This document shows, one piece after another, positions 8,988 through 17,826 of a stretch of 64,000 nucleotides of DNA. The notes beneath the pieces were generated by a model. The model searched no databases and was not told the origin of the DNA. It was given only the letters and a program-made list of their open reading frames with translations. A program made the translations under genes and the position numbers. The stretch comes from PFJX01 sp963713085. GTDB lineage: Bacteria > Pseudomonadota > Gammaproteobacteria > Burkholderiales > Thiobacillaceae. Location of the stretch: positions 62,001 to 126,000 of the forward strand of contig CAVQKQ010000022.1 in the NCBI GenBank assembly GCA_963713085.1, given 5' to 3'. Within the stretch, counting starts at the first letter, position 1, and each line of letters starts with the position of its first letter.

Positions 8988-9815
8988 ATGGATAGCGGCC
9001 TGCCACACGACCTGCTTGCACTTGGCATGCTGGTCTTCGTCCTGGGACTCAAACACGGCTTCGATGCCGATCATCTCGCGACCATAGACGGCCTGACCCG
9101 CTTCAATGCCCGCAACAACCCTCGGCTTTCGCGCATCTGCGGCGTCGTGTTTTCCCTTGGCCATGGGGTGGTGGTTGTGGCCATCGCCCTCGCGGTCAGC
9201 CTGGTGGCCCGCAAATGGCAGACCCCGGAATGGCTGGGAACATTCGGCGCCTGGACCTCGATCTGCTTCCTCACCGCCCTGGGCCTTCTCAACATCCATG
9301 CGGTGATACAGGCCCACCCGGCGGAACTGGTCCGGCCCATCGGCTTGAAAGGGCGCTTCCTGGGACGTCTTGCCCAAGCCGCAACCCCGGGTCTGGTGGC
9401 CCTGGTGGGCGCACTGTTCGCCCTATCCTTCGACACCATCAGCCAGACCGCCCTGTTCGCCCTGACCGCCACCCAGTTCGGCGGTTGGCAGCATGCCCTG
9501 CTGCTGGGCCTGCTGTTCATGCTGGGCATGCTGGTGACCGACGGCGTCAACGGCTTGTGGATTTCCCGATTGATCCTGCGCGCGGACCAGATCGCCCTGG
9601 TTGCCTCCCGCGTCATGAGCCTGGTGGTGGCGGGCGTCAGTCTCATGGTGGCCGGGTTCGGCCTTGCCAAGCTGAACTGGCCTACCCTGGAAATTTGGAG
9701 CGAGGGCAAGGAACTGCTATTCGGCTTTGCGGTGGTGGCGGTGATCGCATCCAGCTTCGCCTTGGCCATCAGGCTCACACGCCCGGGTGTAGCCAAAGCG
9801 ACCGTCGCCGAGTGA
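8988..9815 (+). CDS. hoxN: NiCoT-family high-affinity nickel permease
   Basis: A 275-residue membrane transporter with about eight hydrophobic helices that imports Ni2+ (or Co2+). The family signature is seen as KHGFDADHLATIDGLTR (HX4DH metal motif) in the second helix, with LGHGVVVV, FALSFDTISQT and GMLVTDGVNG further on. Nickel is the likelier substrate because nikR precedes it and the hydrogenase locus lies 9 kb away. The ATG follows a GGGAGAACCTCG sequence. The R. eutropha MBH locus also carries hoxN near its regulatory genes. Confidence 0.9.
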   Translation: MDSGLPHDLLALGMLVFVLGLKHGFDADHLATIDGLTRFNARNNPRLSRICGVVFSLGHGVVVVAIALAVSLVARKWQTPEWLGTFGAWTSICFLTALGLLNIHAVIQAHPAELVRPIGLKGRFLGRLAQAATPGLVALVGALFALSFDTISQTALFALTATQFGGWQHALLLGLLFMLGMLVTDGVNGLWISRLILRADQIALVASRVMSLVVAGVSLMVAGFGLAKLNWPTLEIWSEGKELLFGFAVVAVIASSFALAIRLTRPGVAKATVAE

Positions 9816-10213
9816 GGAGTACTTCCACCATATCGGATCGTTGGCAACAATTGCCGCTTCAGTCCTGGCCCAGTTTCGCTCGATGCCATATGACCGCCGG
9901 GTCTCAACATTGAGGTTCGTGCAGACCATCATCTCGTAACCCATGGAACTCTGATGGCATGGGCCACTCCGACCGTTGTCGGACTGGCCGGACCTATTCC
10001 CATCCGCTGCGTCGGCATTTCGGCACCCTGCATTTGAAAGGCACCAAACAGGTGCGGTTTAATGCACCATGTGCCAGCAGCGAACACGGGACGATTGCCG
10101 TTGGCACCAAATATGCCCTTAAGGGTCCAATCCAGCGCGGCATTGCCAATGGCATACACATTGCTATAGGTCTATCAGGATTTGTTTTTCGTCATCGTCA
10201 GGGGAGTTGCGAC
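9816..10213. other. Intergenic region upstream of prkA, 398 bp
   Basis: No gene is supported here; the open frame crossing it is an upstream extension of prkA. It contains the inverted repeat GGCAA-CAA-TTGCC near 9841 and the candidate sigma-54 promoter at 10101-10116. The long leader suggests room for an enhancer-binding protein, but no specific site was recognised. Confidence 0.55.
10101..10116 (+). promoter_or_regulatory. Candidate sigma-54 (-24/-12) promoter of prkA
   Basis: TTGGCACCAAATATGC matches the RpoN consensus TGGCAC-N5-TTGC with the GG-N10-GC spacing exact and one mismatch in the -12 element. It lies about 98 bp before the prkA ATG. E. coli yeaGH is known to be under nitrogen (NtrC/sigma-54) as well as RpoS control, which fits. 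Confidence 0.6.
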
Positions 10214-12133
10214 ATGAGCTTGTTCAACCAGTACATCGAGCGGTACCGCAAGGTAGAAGAGGAATACTCACTGGAGGAATTCCTGGATATCTGCAAGCAG
10301 GACCGCATCGCCTATGCCAGTTCCGCCGAGCGCATGCTCACGGCCATTGGCGAGGCGGAACTGGTGGACACGCGCCAGGATCCGCGCCTTTCCCGCATCT
10401 TCTCCAACAAGGTGATGAAGATTTATCCGGCCTTCAAGGACTTCTACGGCATGGAGGAAACCATCGAGCAGATCGTCTCCTACTTCCGCCATGCGGCCCA
10501 GGGACTGGAGGAAAAAAAGCAGATCCTCTACCTGCTGGGTCCGGTGGGCGGCGGCAAGTCCTCCCTGGCTGAGAAGCTCAAGCACCTGATGGAAAAGGCG
10601 CCCTTCTACGCCATCAAGGGCTCGCCGGTGAACGACTCGCCCCTGTCCCTGTTCTCCGTCGATGAGGACGGCGACATCCTGGAACAGGAATACGGCATCC
10701 CGCGCCGCTACCTCGGCAAGGTACTTTCGCCCTGGGCGGTGAAACGGCTCCACGAATACAACGGCGACATCACCAAGTTCCGGGTGGTCAAGCGCTGGCC
10801 GTCGGTGCTGGGACAGATGGGCATCTCCAAAACCGAGCCGGGCGACGAGAACAACCAGGACATCTCCTCCCTGGTGGGCAAGGTGGACATCCGCAAGCTG
10901 GAGAAATATTCCCAGGACGACCCGGACGCCTACAGCTACTCGGGTGGACTGTGCCTGTCCAACCAGGGCCTGCTGGAATTCGTGGAGATGTTCAAGGCGC
11001 CCATCAAGGTGCTGCATCCCCTGCTCACCGCCACCCAGGAGGGCAACTACAAGGGCACCGAAGGCTTCGGCGCCATCCCCTTCGACGGCGTGGTGCTGGC
11101 CCACAGCAACGAGTCGGAATGGACCGCCTTCCGCAACAACAAGAACAACGAGGCCTTCCTGGACCGCATCTACATCGTCAAGGTGCCCTACTGCCTGCGC
11201 GTCTCCGAGGAGGTGAAGATCTACCAGAAGCTGCTGCATCACAGCTCCCTGTCGGAATCGCCTTGCGCCCCCGGCACCCTGGAGATGCTTGCCCAGTTCT
11301 CGGTACTCACCCGCCTGAAGGAACCGGAGAACTCCAGCATCTACTCCAAGATGCGCATATATGACGGCGAGAACCTGAAGGACACCGACCCCAAGGCCAA
11401 GAGCTACCAGGAGTATCGGGATTTCGCCGGGGTCGACGAGGGCATGACGGGCATCTCCACCCGCTTCGCCTTCAAGATCCTGTCCCGGGTGTTCAACTTC
11501 GACCACAGCGAGATCGCCGCCAACCCGGTGCACCTGCTCTACATCCTGGAACAGCAGATCGAGCAGGAACAACTTCCCCCCGAGTTGGAACAGCGTTACG
11601 TAGCCTACCTGAAGGAATACCTGTCGCCCCATTACGCCGAGTTCATCGAGAAGGAATTGCAGACCGCCTATCTGGAGTCCTATTCTGAATACGGCCAGAA
11701 CATCTTCGACCGCTACGTGACCTACGCCGACATGTGGATTCAAGATCAGGAATACCGGGACCCGGACACCGGAGAGATCCTCGACCGGGGCCAGCTCAAC
11801 CTGGAACTGGAGAAGATCGAGAAACCGGCCGGCATCGCCAACCCGAAGGACTTCCGCCACGAGGTGGTCAACTTCGTGCTGCGCGCCCGCGCGCAGAACC
11901 ATGGAAAGAACCCGGCCTGGACCAGCTACGAGAAGCTGCGGGCGGTGATCGAAAAACGCATGTTCTCCAGCACCGAGGATCTGTTGCCGGTCATCTCCTT
12001 CAACGCCAAGGCCTCCAGCGAGGAACAGAAGAAGCACCAGGACTTCGTCCAGCGCATGGTGAGCAAGGGCTATACCGACAAGCAGGTACGCCTGCTGGCC
12101 GAGTGGTACCTGCGGGCGAGGAAGGCCTCGTGA
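10214..12133 (+). CDS. prkA: PrkA/YeaG family serine protein kinase (AAA+)
   Basis: A 639-residue cytoplasmic stress kinase. The N-terminal AAA+ domain shows Walker A GPVGGGKSS near residue 113; the C-terminal third is the PrkA kinase-like domain. The ATG at 10214 begins MSLFNQYIERYRKVEEEYS, as in other family members; the upstream open frame is non-conserved. It is followed after 13 bp by yeaH and then spoVR, the conserved three-gene unit linked to stationary-phase and nitrogen-starvation responses. Targets are unknown here. Confidence 0.95.
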   Translation: MSLFNQYIERYRKVEEEYSLEEFLDICKQDRIAYASSAERMLTAIGEAELVDTRQDPRLSRIFSNKVMKIYPAFKDFYGMEETIEQIVSYFRHAAQGLEEKKQILYLLGPVGGGKSSLAEKLKHLMEKAPFYAIKGSPVNDSPLSLFSVDEDGDILEQEYGIPRRYLGKVLSPWAVKRLHEYNGDITKFRVVKRWPSVLGQMGISKTEPGDENNQDISSLVGKVDIRKLEKYSQDDPDAYSYSGGLCLSNQGLLEFVEMFKAPIKVLHPLLTATQEGNYKGTEGFGAIPFDGVVLAHSNESEWTAFRNNKNNEAFLDRIYIVKVPYCLRVSEEVKIYQKLLHHSSLSESPCAPGTLEMLAQFSVLTRLKEPENSSIYSKMRIYDGENLKDTDPKAKSYQEYRDFAGVDEGMTGISTRFAFKILSRVFNFDHSEIAANPVHLLYILEQQIEQEQLPPELEQRYVAYLKEYLSPHYAEFIEKELQTAYLESYSEYGQNIFDRYVTYADMWIQDQEYRDPDTGEILDRGQLNLELEKIEKPAGIANPKDFRHEVVNFVLRARAQNHGKNPAWTSYEKLRAVIEKRMFSSTEDLLPVISFNAKASSEEQKKHQDFVQRMVSKGYTDKQVRLLAEWYLRARKAS

Positions 12134-12146
12134 TGACTGTGCGGCC

Positions 12147-13415
12147 ATGAGCCAACTCGTAGACCGGCGCCTGTCCGGCAAAAACCGCAGCGCCGTCAAC
12201 CGCCAGCGTTTTCTGCGCCGCTTCAAGGGGCAGATCCGGAAAGCCGTGGCGGAGGCCGTGTCCGGCCGCAAGGTGGCGGACCTGGAGCGGGGCGAAAAGA
12301 TATCCATTCCCTCCAAGGACCTGTCCGAGCCCATCTTCCATCACGGCCCCGGCGGTCGCCGCAACATCGTCCATCCCGGCAACAAGGAGTTCGTCGCTGG
12401 CGACAAGGTGGACCGTCCAGAGGGCGGCGGCTCGGGGGGCGGAGGCGGCAACGCCTCCCAGGACGGCGAAGCGATGGACGATTTCGTCTTCGAACTTAGC
12501 AAGGAAGAATTCATGGAATTCTTCTTCCAGGATCTGGCCCTCCCGGACCTGGTGAAGAAACAGCTAGCCGCCGTACCCGAGGTGAAGAAGGCGCGGGCCG
12601 GGTTCGTCAGCCAGGGCAACCCCTCCAACCTGCACGTGGTGCGCTCCATGAAGCAGGCCATAGGCCGCCGTCTGGCCATGGCCTCCGGTCCACGCGAGGC
12701 CTTGCGGGTGGCCGAGGAGGCCTTGGAGGAACTGATCGGCGACGGCCTCGGCGCCAGCCACGAAGCCGACGAATTGCGCGAGGAAATCGAGATCCTCAAG
12801 GCGCGCATCGCCGCCGTGCCCTTCATCGACACCTGGGATCTGCGCTACGCCAACCGGGTGGACCAGCCCACGCCCAGCAGCCAGGCGGTGATGTTCTGCC
12901 TGATGGACGTGTCCGGTTCCATGGACGAGAACCGCAAGGACATCGCCAAGCGTTTCTTCATGCTGCTCTACCTGTTCCTCACCAAGAGCTACGAGCGCAT
13001 CGACCTGGTTTTCATCCGTCATCACACCGTTGCCAAGGAAGTGGACGAGGAAGACTTCTTTTCCTCCCGGGAAAGCGGCGGCACCGTGGTGTCCAGCGCC
13101 CTTGAGCTGATGCGCGAAATCATCCTGGAGCGCTACCCCACGGCCAGCTGGAACATCTACGCCGCCCAGGCCTCGGACGGCGACAACTGGGAAGACGACT
13201 CGCCCCGCTGTCGTGAATTGCTGGGCCAGGGCATCCTGCCCCTGGTGCAGTACTTCGCCTACGTGGAGATCGAGGCCGAGGAACCCCAGAGCCTGTGGCA
13301 CGAATACACCTTGGTGAAGGCCATGAATCCCCATTTCGCCATGCAGCGCATCCAGTCCCGGGAGGACATCTACCCAGTATTCCGTGAACTGTTCAGCAAA
13401 AAGGTGGGGGCATGA
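12147..13415 (+). CDS. yeaH: YeaH/YhbH family protein (DUF444)
   Basis: A 422-residue DUF444 protein that accompanies PrkA. A VWA-like domain with the metal-site pattern DVSGSMDENRKD is seen near residue 252. A glycine-rich linker (GGGSGGGGGN) lies near residue 95. Its stop overlaps the spoVR ATG (ATGA at 13412-13415). The function is thought to be as partner of the kinase in stress signalling; no enzymatic role is established. Confidence 0.94.
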   Translation: MSQLVDRRLSGKNRSAVNRQRFLRRFKGQIRKAVAEAVSGRKVADLERGEKISIPSKDLSEPIFHHGPGGRRNIVHPGNKEFVAGDKVDRPEGGGSGGGGGNASQDGEAMDDFVFELSKEEFMEFFFQDLALPDLVKKQLAAVPEVKKARAGFVSQGNPSNLHVVRSMKQAIGRRLAMASGPREALRVAEEALEELIGDGLGASHEADELREEIEILKARIAAVPFIDTWDLRYANRVDQPTPSSQAVMFCLMDVSGSMDENRKDIAKRFFMLLYLFLTKSYERIDLVFIRHHTVAKEVDEEDFFSSRESGGTVVSSALELMREIILERYPTASWNIYAAQASDGDNWEDDSPRCRELLGQGILPLVQYFAYVEIEAEEPQSLWHEYTLVKAMNPHFAMQRIQSREDIYPVFRELFSKKVGA

Positions 13416-14962
13416 ACCGGGACAAGCTCGAGGACACTGTCAAGGTCGCGGATACACGCCGGCCTTTGTCCGAAGGCTCCGAATGGTCCTTCGAACTGCT
13501 GGACCTGTACGACCGGGAGATCGGCCGGGTGGCGGCCCATTACCGCCTGGACACCTACCCCAGGCAGATTGAGGTGATCACCTCCGAGCAGATGATCGAC
13601 GCCTATTCCTCGGTGGGCATGCCGGTGGGCTACCACCACTGGTCCTACGGCAAGGAATTCCTCTCCACCCAGAAGAGCTACAAGCGCGGCCAGATGGGCC
13701 TGGCCTACGAGATCGTGATCAACTCCAGCCCCTGCATCGCCTACCTCATGGAAGAAAACACCATGACCATGCAGGCCCTGGTGATCGCCCACGCCGCCTA
13801 CGGCCACAACTCCTTCTTCAAGGGCAATTACCTGTTCCGCACCTGGACCGACGCGGAGGGCATCCTGGACTACCTGGTGTTCGCCCGCAATTACATCGCC
13901 GAATGCGAGCAGCGCTACGGCGACGAAGCGGTTGAAGAGCTGCTGGATTCCTGCCATGCCCTGATGAACTACGGCGTGGACCGCTACAAGCGTCCGGCCA
14001 GGCTTTCCATGGCCAAGGAACAGGCGCGCCAACTCGAGCGCGAGGATTACCTGCAATCCCAGGTCAACGACCTGTGGCGCACCCTGCCGTCCAAACAGGC
14101 TGCGGAACAGGAACAGTCGACCGTTCGCTTCCCGCCCGAGCCCCAGGAGAACCTGCTCTACTTCATCGAGAAGAACGCGCCGCGCCTGGAGCCCTGGCAG
14201 CGCGAGATCGTGCGTATCGTTCGTAAGATCGCCCAGTACTTCTATCCCCAACGCCAGACCCAGGTGATGAACGAGGGCTGGGCCACCTTCTGGCACTACA
14301 CCCTGCTCAACCACCTGTACGAGGAGGGCAAGCTCACCGACGGCTTCATGATGGAGTTCCTGCAAAGCCACACCAACGTGGTCTACCAGCCCCCCTTCCA
14401 CAGCCGTGCCTACAATGGCATCAATCCTTACGCCCTGGGCTTTTCCATGTTCGCGGACCTGCGCCGCATTTGCGAGCATCCCAGCGAGGAAGACCGGCGC
14501 TGGTTCCCGGAACTGGCCGGTTCGGACTGGGTGAAAAGCCTGGACTTCGCCATGCGCAACTTCAAGGACGAGAGTTTCATCGCCCAATACCTATCGCCCA
14601 AGCTGATCCGGGATTTCAAGCTGTTCGCCGTGGTGGACGACGACAGCGAGGCAAAGCTGGAAATCGCCGCCATCCACGACGACGCAGGCTACCGCAAGGT
14701 GCGCCAACTGTTGGCCGAGCAATACAACCTGGGGCAGCGGGAACCGAACATCCAGGTCTACAAGGTGGACGTGTTCGGCGACCGCTCCCTGACGCTGAGA
14801 CACTACATGCATGATCGCCGCCCCCTCGGCGGCACCTCCAAGGAAATGCTGCGGCATATCGCCCGGCTGTGGGGTTATATCGTGCGTCTGGAGAGCGTGG
14901 ACGGGGACAACGTCAAATTACTCGACGAATGCACGCCGGGCAGGTCGCCCTATCCCGCGTAG
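13412..14962 (+). CDS. SpoVR family protein (YcgB-like)
   Basis: A 516-residue SpoVR-family protein, third gene of the prkA-yeaH-spoVR operon. Conserved blocks include MPVGYHHWSYGKEF, NEGWATFWHYTLLNHLYEEG and the ending KLLDECTPGRSPYPA. In Bacillus the namesake takes part in spore cortex formation, but in non-sporulating proteobacteria it belongs to the PrkA stress module. The 3' end overlaps the convergent Crp/Fnr gene by 13 bp. Confidence 0.93.
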   Translation: MNRDKLEDTVKVADTRRPLSEGSEWSFELLDLYDREIGRVAAHYRLDTYPRQIEVITSEQMIDAYSSVGMPVGYHHWSYGKEFLSTQKSYKRGQMGLAYEIVINSSPCIAYLMEENTMTMQALVIAHAAYGHNSFFKGNYLFRTWTDAEGILDYLVFARNYIAECEQRYGDEAVEELLDSCHALMNYGVDRYKRPARLSMAKEQARQLEREDYLQSQVNDLWRTLPSKQAAEQEQSTVRFPPEPQENLLYFIEKNAPRLEPWQREIVRIVRKIAQYFYPQRQTQVMNEGWATFWHYTLLNHLYEEGKLTDGFMMEFLQSHTNVVYQPPFHSRAYNGINPYALGFSMFADLRRICEHPSEEDRRWFPELAGSDWVKSLDFAMRNFKDESFIAQYLSPKLIRDFKLFAVVDDDSEAKLEIAAIHDDAGYRKVRQLLAEQYNLGQREPNIQVYKVDVFGDRSLTLRHYMHDRRPLGGTSKEMLRHIARLWGYIVRLESVDGDNVKLLDECTPGRSPYPA

Positions 14963-15636
14963 CTGCGCAGGGTGCCCAGGTTTTTCAGGGCGACGCGGCG
15001 GCCCTTGATCTCCAGCAGCCCGTCCTTGCTGAGCCTGCTCAGTACCCTTGAAAAGGTCTCTGGCGCCAGGTTGAGCTGGGCGGCGATGGTCTGCTTGTTG
15101 ACCGTCAGATGCAGGTCGAAATGATCTACCCCCGCGGGAGCCTGCTGGCTGAAGTAATGGGCGACGCGTTGCGCGCTGCTCCGTTGCACGCAAGTCTCCA
15201 TGTTGTCGATCAGGTCGCAGAGGCGATTGCACATGCGGGCCATCAGGGCCGTGGAGAGGAGGCAATTGCGTTCCAAAGCGCGCAACAGGGTCTGGCGCTC
15301 CAGGACCAGCAGGATGCTGTCCCGTGTCGCCTGAGCCGCCAATGGCGAGGGCTTGTTCAGGAAAACGCCTTCCTCGCCGAAGGTCTTTCCCGCATCGACC
15401 ATATCGACGATTTTTTCCGAACCCGCGGGAGAAGGCAGATAGAGCTTCACCTGGCCGGCGATGATCACATGCATGCCCTTCTGGACATCGCCCTTCTGAA
15501 ACAGCATTTCATTCTTGCCCAGATGATATTCATAAGTCCCGAGGGCCAGTCGGTCCAACTCCTGGCGTTCCAGCAATCGGAACAAGGGCTGACGAGAGAG
15601 TATTTCCGGTATGGAATGACGGGTTTCCAAAATCAT
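14950..15636 (-). CDS. Crp/Fnr family transcriptional regulator (Dnr/FNR-type DNA contacts)
   Basis: A 228-residue regulator with a cyclic-nucleotide-binding-like sensor domain (about residues 20-130), a dimer helix and a C-terminal winged helix. The recognition helix reads ETFSRVLSRL, keeping the Glu-x-x-Ser-Arg contacts of FNR that read TTGAT/TTGAC half-sites. The N-terminal cysteine set that holds the FNR iron-sulfur cluster is absent, so it resembles Dnr/NnrR or other non-cluster members. The ATG at 15636 (MILETRHSIP) is preferred over a 59-residue extension with no conservation. A perfect TTGAC-N4-GTCAA palindrome lies 32 bp upstream. It diverges from the NarX/NarL pair, suggesting a role in nitrate or nitric oxide respiration. 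Confidence 0.85.
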   Translation of the reverse strand: MILETRHSIPEILSRQPLFRLLERQELDRLALGTYEYHLGKNEMLFQKGDVQKGMHVIIAGQVKLYLPSPAGSEKIVDMVDAGKTFGEEGVFLNKPSPLAAQATRDSILLVLERQTLLRALERNCLLSTALMARMCNRLCDLIDNMETCVQRSSAQRVAHYFSQQAPAGVDHFDLHLTVNKQTIAAQLNLAPETFSRVLSRLSKDGLLEIKGRRVALKNLGTLRSYAG

Positions 15637-15897
15637 GGCCGGTTCCGCTCCACAGCAGTTGACAGGATTGACATGGGTCAAGTCTAGGGAAGCTTCCCCA
15701 CCGTCGAAACTCGTCAAATACCCGACCGAGCTAGTCAAATTACTACTAAGGTGGTAGTACATCGTCGTATAACCTATTGATATACAAACGGCTGCGGTAA
15801 CCCATTCGATCATGGCCGGGTTGCGGGGATCGATAGTGGTATCTCTTAATAGCTTTCACTAAAGCCGCTGCAAACACGGATGGAATGGAGAAGGACG
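15637..15897. other. Divergent regulatory region between the Crp/Fnr gene and narX, 261 bp
   Basis: Holds the palindrome at 15668-15681. On the minus strand two direct copies of ATTTGAC occur, at 15713-15719 and 15734-15740, 21 bp apart. No gene is seen. It probably carries both promoters. Confidence 0.5.
15668..15681 (-). promoter_or_regulatory. FNR/Dnr-like palindrome, likely autoregulatory site
   Basis: TTGAC-ATGG-GTCAA is a perfect 5-bp inverted repeat with the 4-bp spacer of FNR-family sites (consensus TTGAT-N4-ATCAA). It lies 32 bp upstream of the ATG of the Crp/Fnr gene, a position suited to repression or autoregulation. Confidence 0.55.
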
Positions 15898-17826
15898 ATG
15901 CACAAGATATGGCATGCACTGTTCGGGCGATCCATCATGCTGGGTCTGACGTTCATCATGGTCGCCATCACCGCCATCGGGGTGGGCGGCATGGCGGCCT
16001 CTGTGCTCGTTGCCGAACAGATCCAGGGCAGCGGCAGCGCCATCAACGTGGCCGGCAGCCTGCGCATGCAAAGCCACCGCATGGGCAGCCAGGTATTGGC
16101 CGACGCGGCCAACGGCACCGACACCCACCATGCGTTGCTGGTAGCCATCCGGCAGTTCGAGTCCAGCCTGGATGACAAGGCTTTGCATCTGGCCCTGTCA
16201 CGGCATCCGGACAGCGACTATGCCCGGACCTACCATTCCGTCCGGGCGATTTGGAATAAGCGGCTGAAACCCCTGCTCATGGACGAGGCCAAACCAGGCA
16301 TCGACCGGCATACCCCCGTTGTCCACAACGCGCTGCTGACCGTAATCGATGGGTTCGTGGACGACATCAATACCATGGTGGCCCAGCTGGAATCGGACAC
16401 CGAATCCCGTATCCGGCACCTGCGCGCCATCCTGGCCTTCGCCTTGGTCCTGACCCTGCTGGTGGTGGTCGGGGGCATGTTCCTGGTGCAGCGCGGGGTG
16501 GTGCAACCCCTGTCCGAACTGCTCGACAATGCCGCAGGCATTGCCCAGGGTGATTTCGCCAAACGCACACGCCATGTGGGCGACAATGAACTGGGCAGAC
16601 TGGGCCAAGCCTTCAACGCCATGGCGGAAGAGCTTTCCAAGCTCTATCGCGGCCTGGAACAAAGGGTGCAGGAAAAGACCTCGGCCCTGACCCGTAGCAA
16701 CCAGGCGCTGGAACTGCTCTACCACTCCATCGCCCGGCTCCACAGCGCTCCGATTGCTTCGCAAACCTACCAGGCCATGCTGGAAGAGATGGAGCAGGTG
16801 CTTGGCCTACGAGGCAGCATGGCCTGCCTCAAGGCCCCCCACGGCGGCGGTTCCACCCTATTGGCCACCAATCTGGGACCGTGCCCGGACCGTGAACGCG
16901 GGGAATGCGCGCGATGCCTGGAGGGACTGGTGCTCGATGACCGTTGGCAATACCGGCAAAGCGGCGAGGAACACCTTCTCCTGGTCCCCCTGAGGGATGC
17001 CGAAGGGATCTATGGCGTTCTGCGTCTTGCCCTTGCCCCGGGCCAGCAGCTGGAAACCTGGCAGGAACAATTGCTGGGAGCACTCAGCCGCCATATCGGC
17101 ATCGCCCTCGGCATCTCGCACAAGATCGAGCAGAACCGCCTGCTGGCCTTGCAGGAAGAGCGTTCCGTCATCGCCCGGGAGTTGCACGATTCCATTGCCC
17201 AGTCCCTGTCCTACATGAAGATTCAGGCCAGCCTGCTGCAACCCGTGTTATCGGACCCGGTCCACCGCCAGGAAGCGGTTGCCATGCTGGACAATCTGCG
17301 CGAGGGCATCACCTCTGCCTACCGCCAATTGCGTGAACTTCTGTCCACCTTCCGCCTGAAAATGCAAGGCGACTTTCTCGACCTGCTGGCCCGTACCGTC
17401 CAGGAATTCCGGGAACGGAGCGGCTTTCCCATCCATCTGGAAACCCGTCTGGCCGGCTGCCGCCTGACCCCCAACCAGGAAATCCACAGCCTGCAGATCA
17501 TCCGCGAGGCCCTGTACAACACCCTGCGCCACGCCGATGCCAGCCAGGCCAGGGTGAGCGTTGCCAATACCGATGGGGAGGTCGTGATCATGGTGGAAGA
17601 CAACGGCATTGGCCTGGCCAACCTCCCCGCTCCGGGCGAGCAGCATTACGGCCTGAACATCATGCGGGAGCGTGCCCAAGGGCTCCGTGGGCAACTCGAT
17701 ATGGTGGAACGGCCCGAAGGCGGCATCCGGGTGACCCTGAAATTCAGGCCGGCCGACACGCCATCAGGCATTACCATCCAGCCCCAGGCCATTCCTTCCC
17801 AGTTCCACACCATCCAGTCCGCATGA
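15898..17826 (+). CDS. narX: NarX-type nitrate/nitrite sensor histidine kinase
   Basis: A 642-residue membrane sensor kinase. After a first membrane helix (about residues 12-38) comes a P-box, INVAGSLRMQSHRMG (about 49-63), which in NarX/NarQ binds nitrate through its Arg. A periplasmic helical sensor, second membrane helix (about 178-200), HAMP, a GAF-like central module with clustered Cys (GPC, GECARC) and a HisKA_3 kinase core follow. The phosphorylated His lies in ARELHDSIAQSLSYMK; the ATPase N and G boxes show EDNGIG. The ATG at 15898 follows GGAGAAGGACG; an ATG 18 bp earlier is less well placed. The stop overlaps the narL start (ATGA). NarQ or another NarX-like kinase is possible; the pairing with narL favours NarX. 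Confidence 0.88.
   Translation: MHKIWHALFGRSIMLGLTFIMVAITAIGVGGMAASVLVAEQIQGSGSAINVAGSLRMQSHRMGSQVLADAANGTDTHHALLVAIRQFESSLDDKALHLALSRHPDSDYARTYHSVRAIWNKRLKPLLMDEAKPGIDRHTPVVHNALLTVIDGFVDDINTMVAQLESDTESRIRHLRAILAFALVLTLLVVVGGMFLVQRGVVQPLSELLDNAAGIAQGDFAKRTRHVGDNELGRLGQAFNAMAEELSKLYRGLEQRVQEKTSALTRSNQALELLYHSIARLHSAPIASQTYQAMLEEMEQVLGLRGSMACLKAPHGGGSTLLATNLGPCPDRERGECARCLEGLVLDDRWQYRQSGEEHLLLVPLRDAEGIYGVLRLALAPGQQLETWQEQLLGALSRHIGIALGISHKIEQNRLLALQEERSVIARELHDSIAQSLSYMKIQASLLQPVLSDPVHRQEAVAMLDNLREGITSAYRQLRELLSTFRLKMQGDFLDLLARTVQEFRERSGFPIHLETRLAGCRLTPNQEIHSLQIIREALYNTLRHADASQARVSVANTDGEVVIMVEDNGIGLANLPAPGEQHYGLNIMRERAQGLRGQLDMVERPEGGIRVTLKFRPADTPSGITIQPQAIPSQFHTIQSA

Noticed and set aside
10268..12334. 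688-codon open frame on the minus strand
   Set aside because: It is antisense to prkA and shows no domain; a typical GC-rich shadow.
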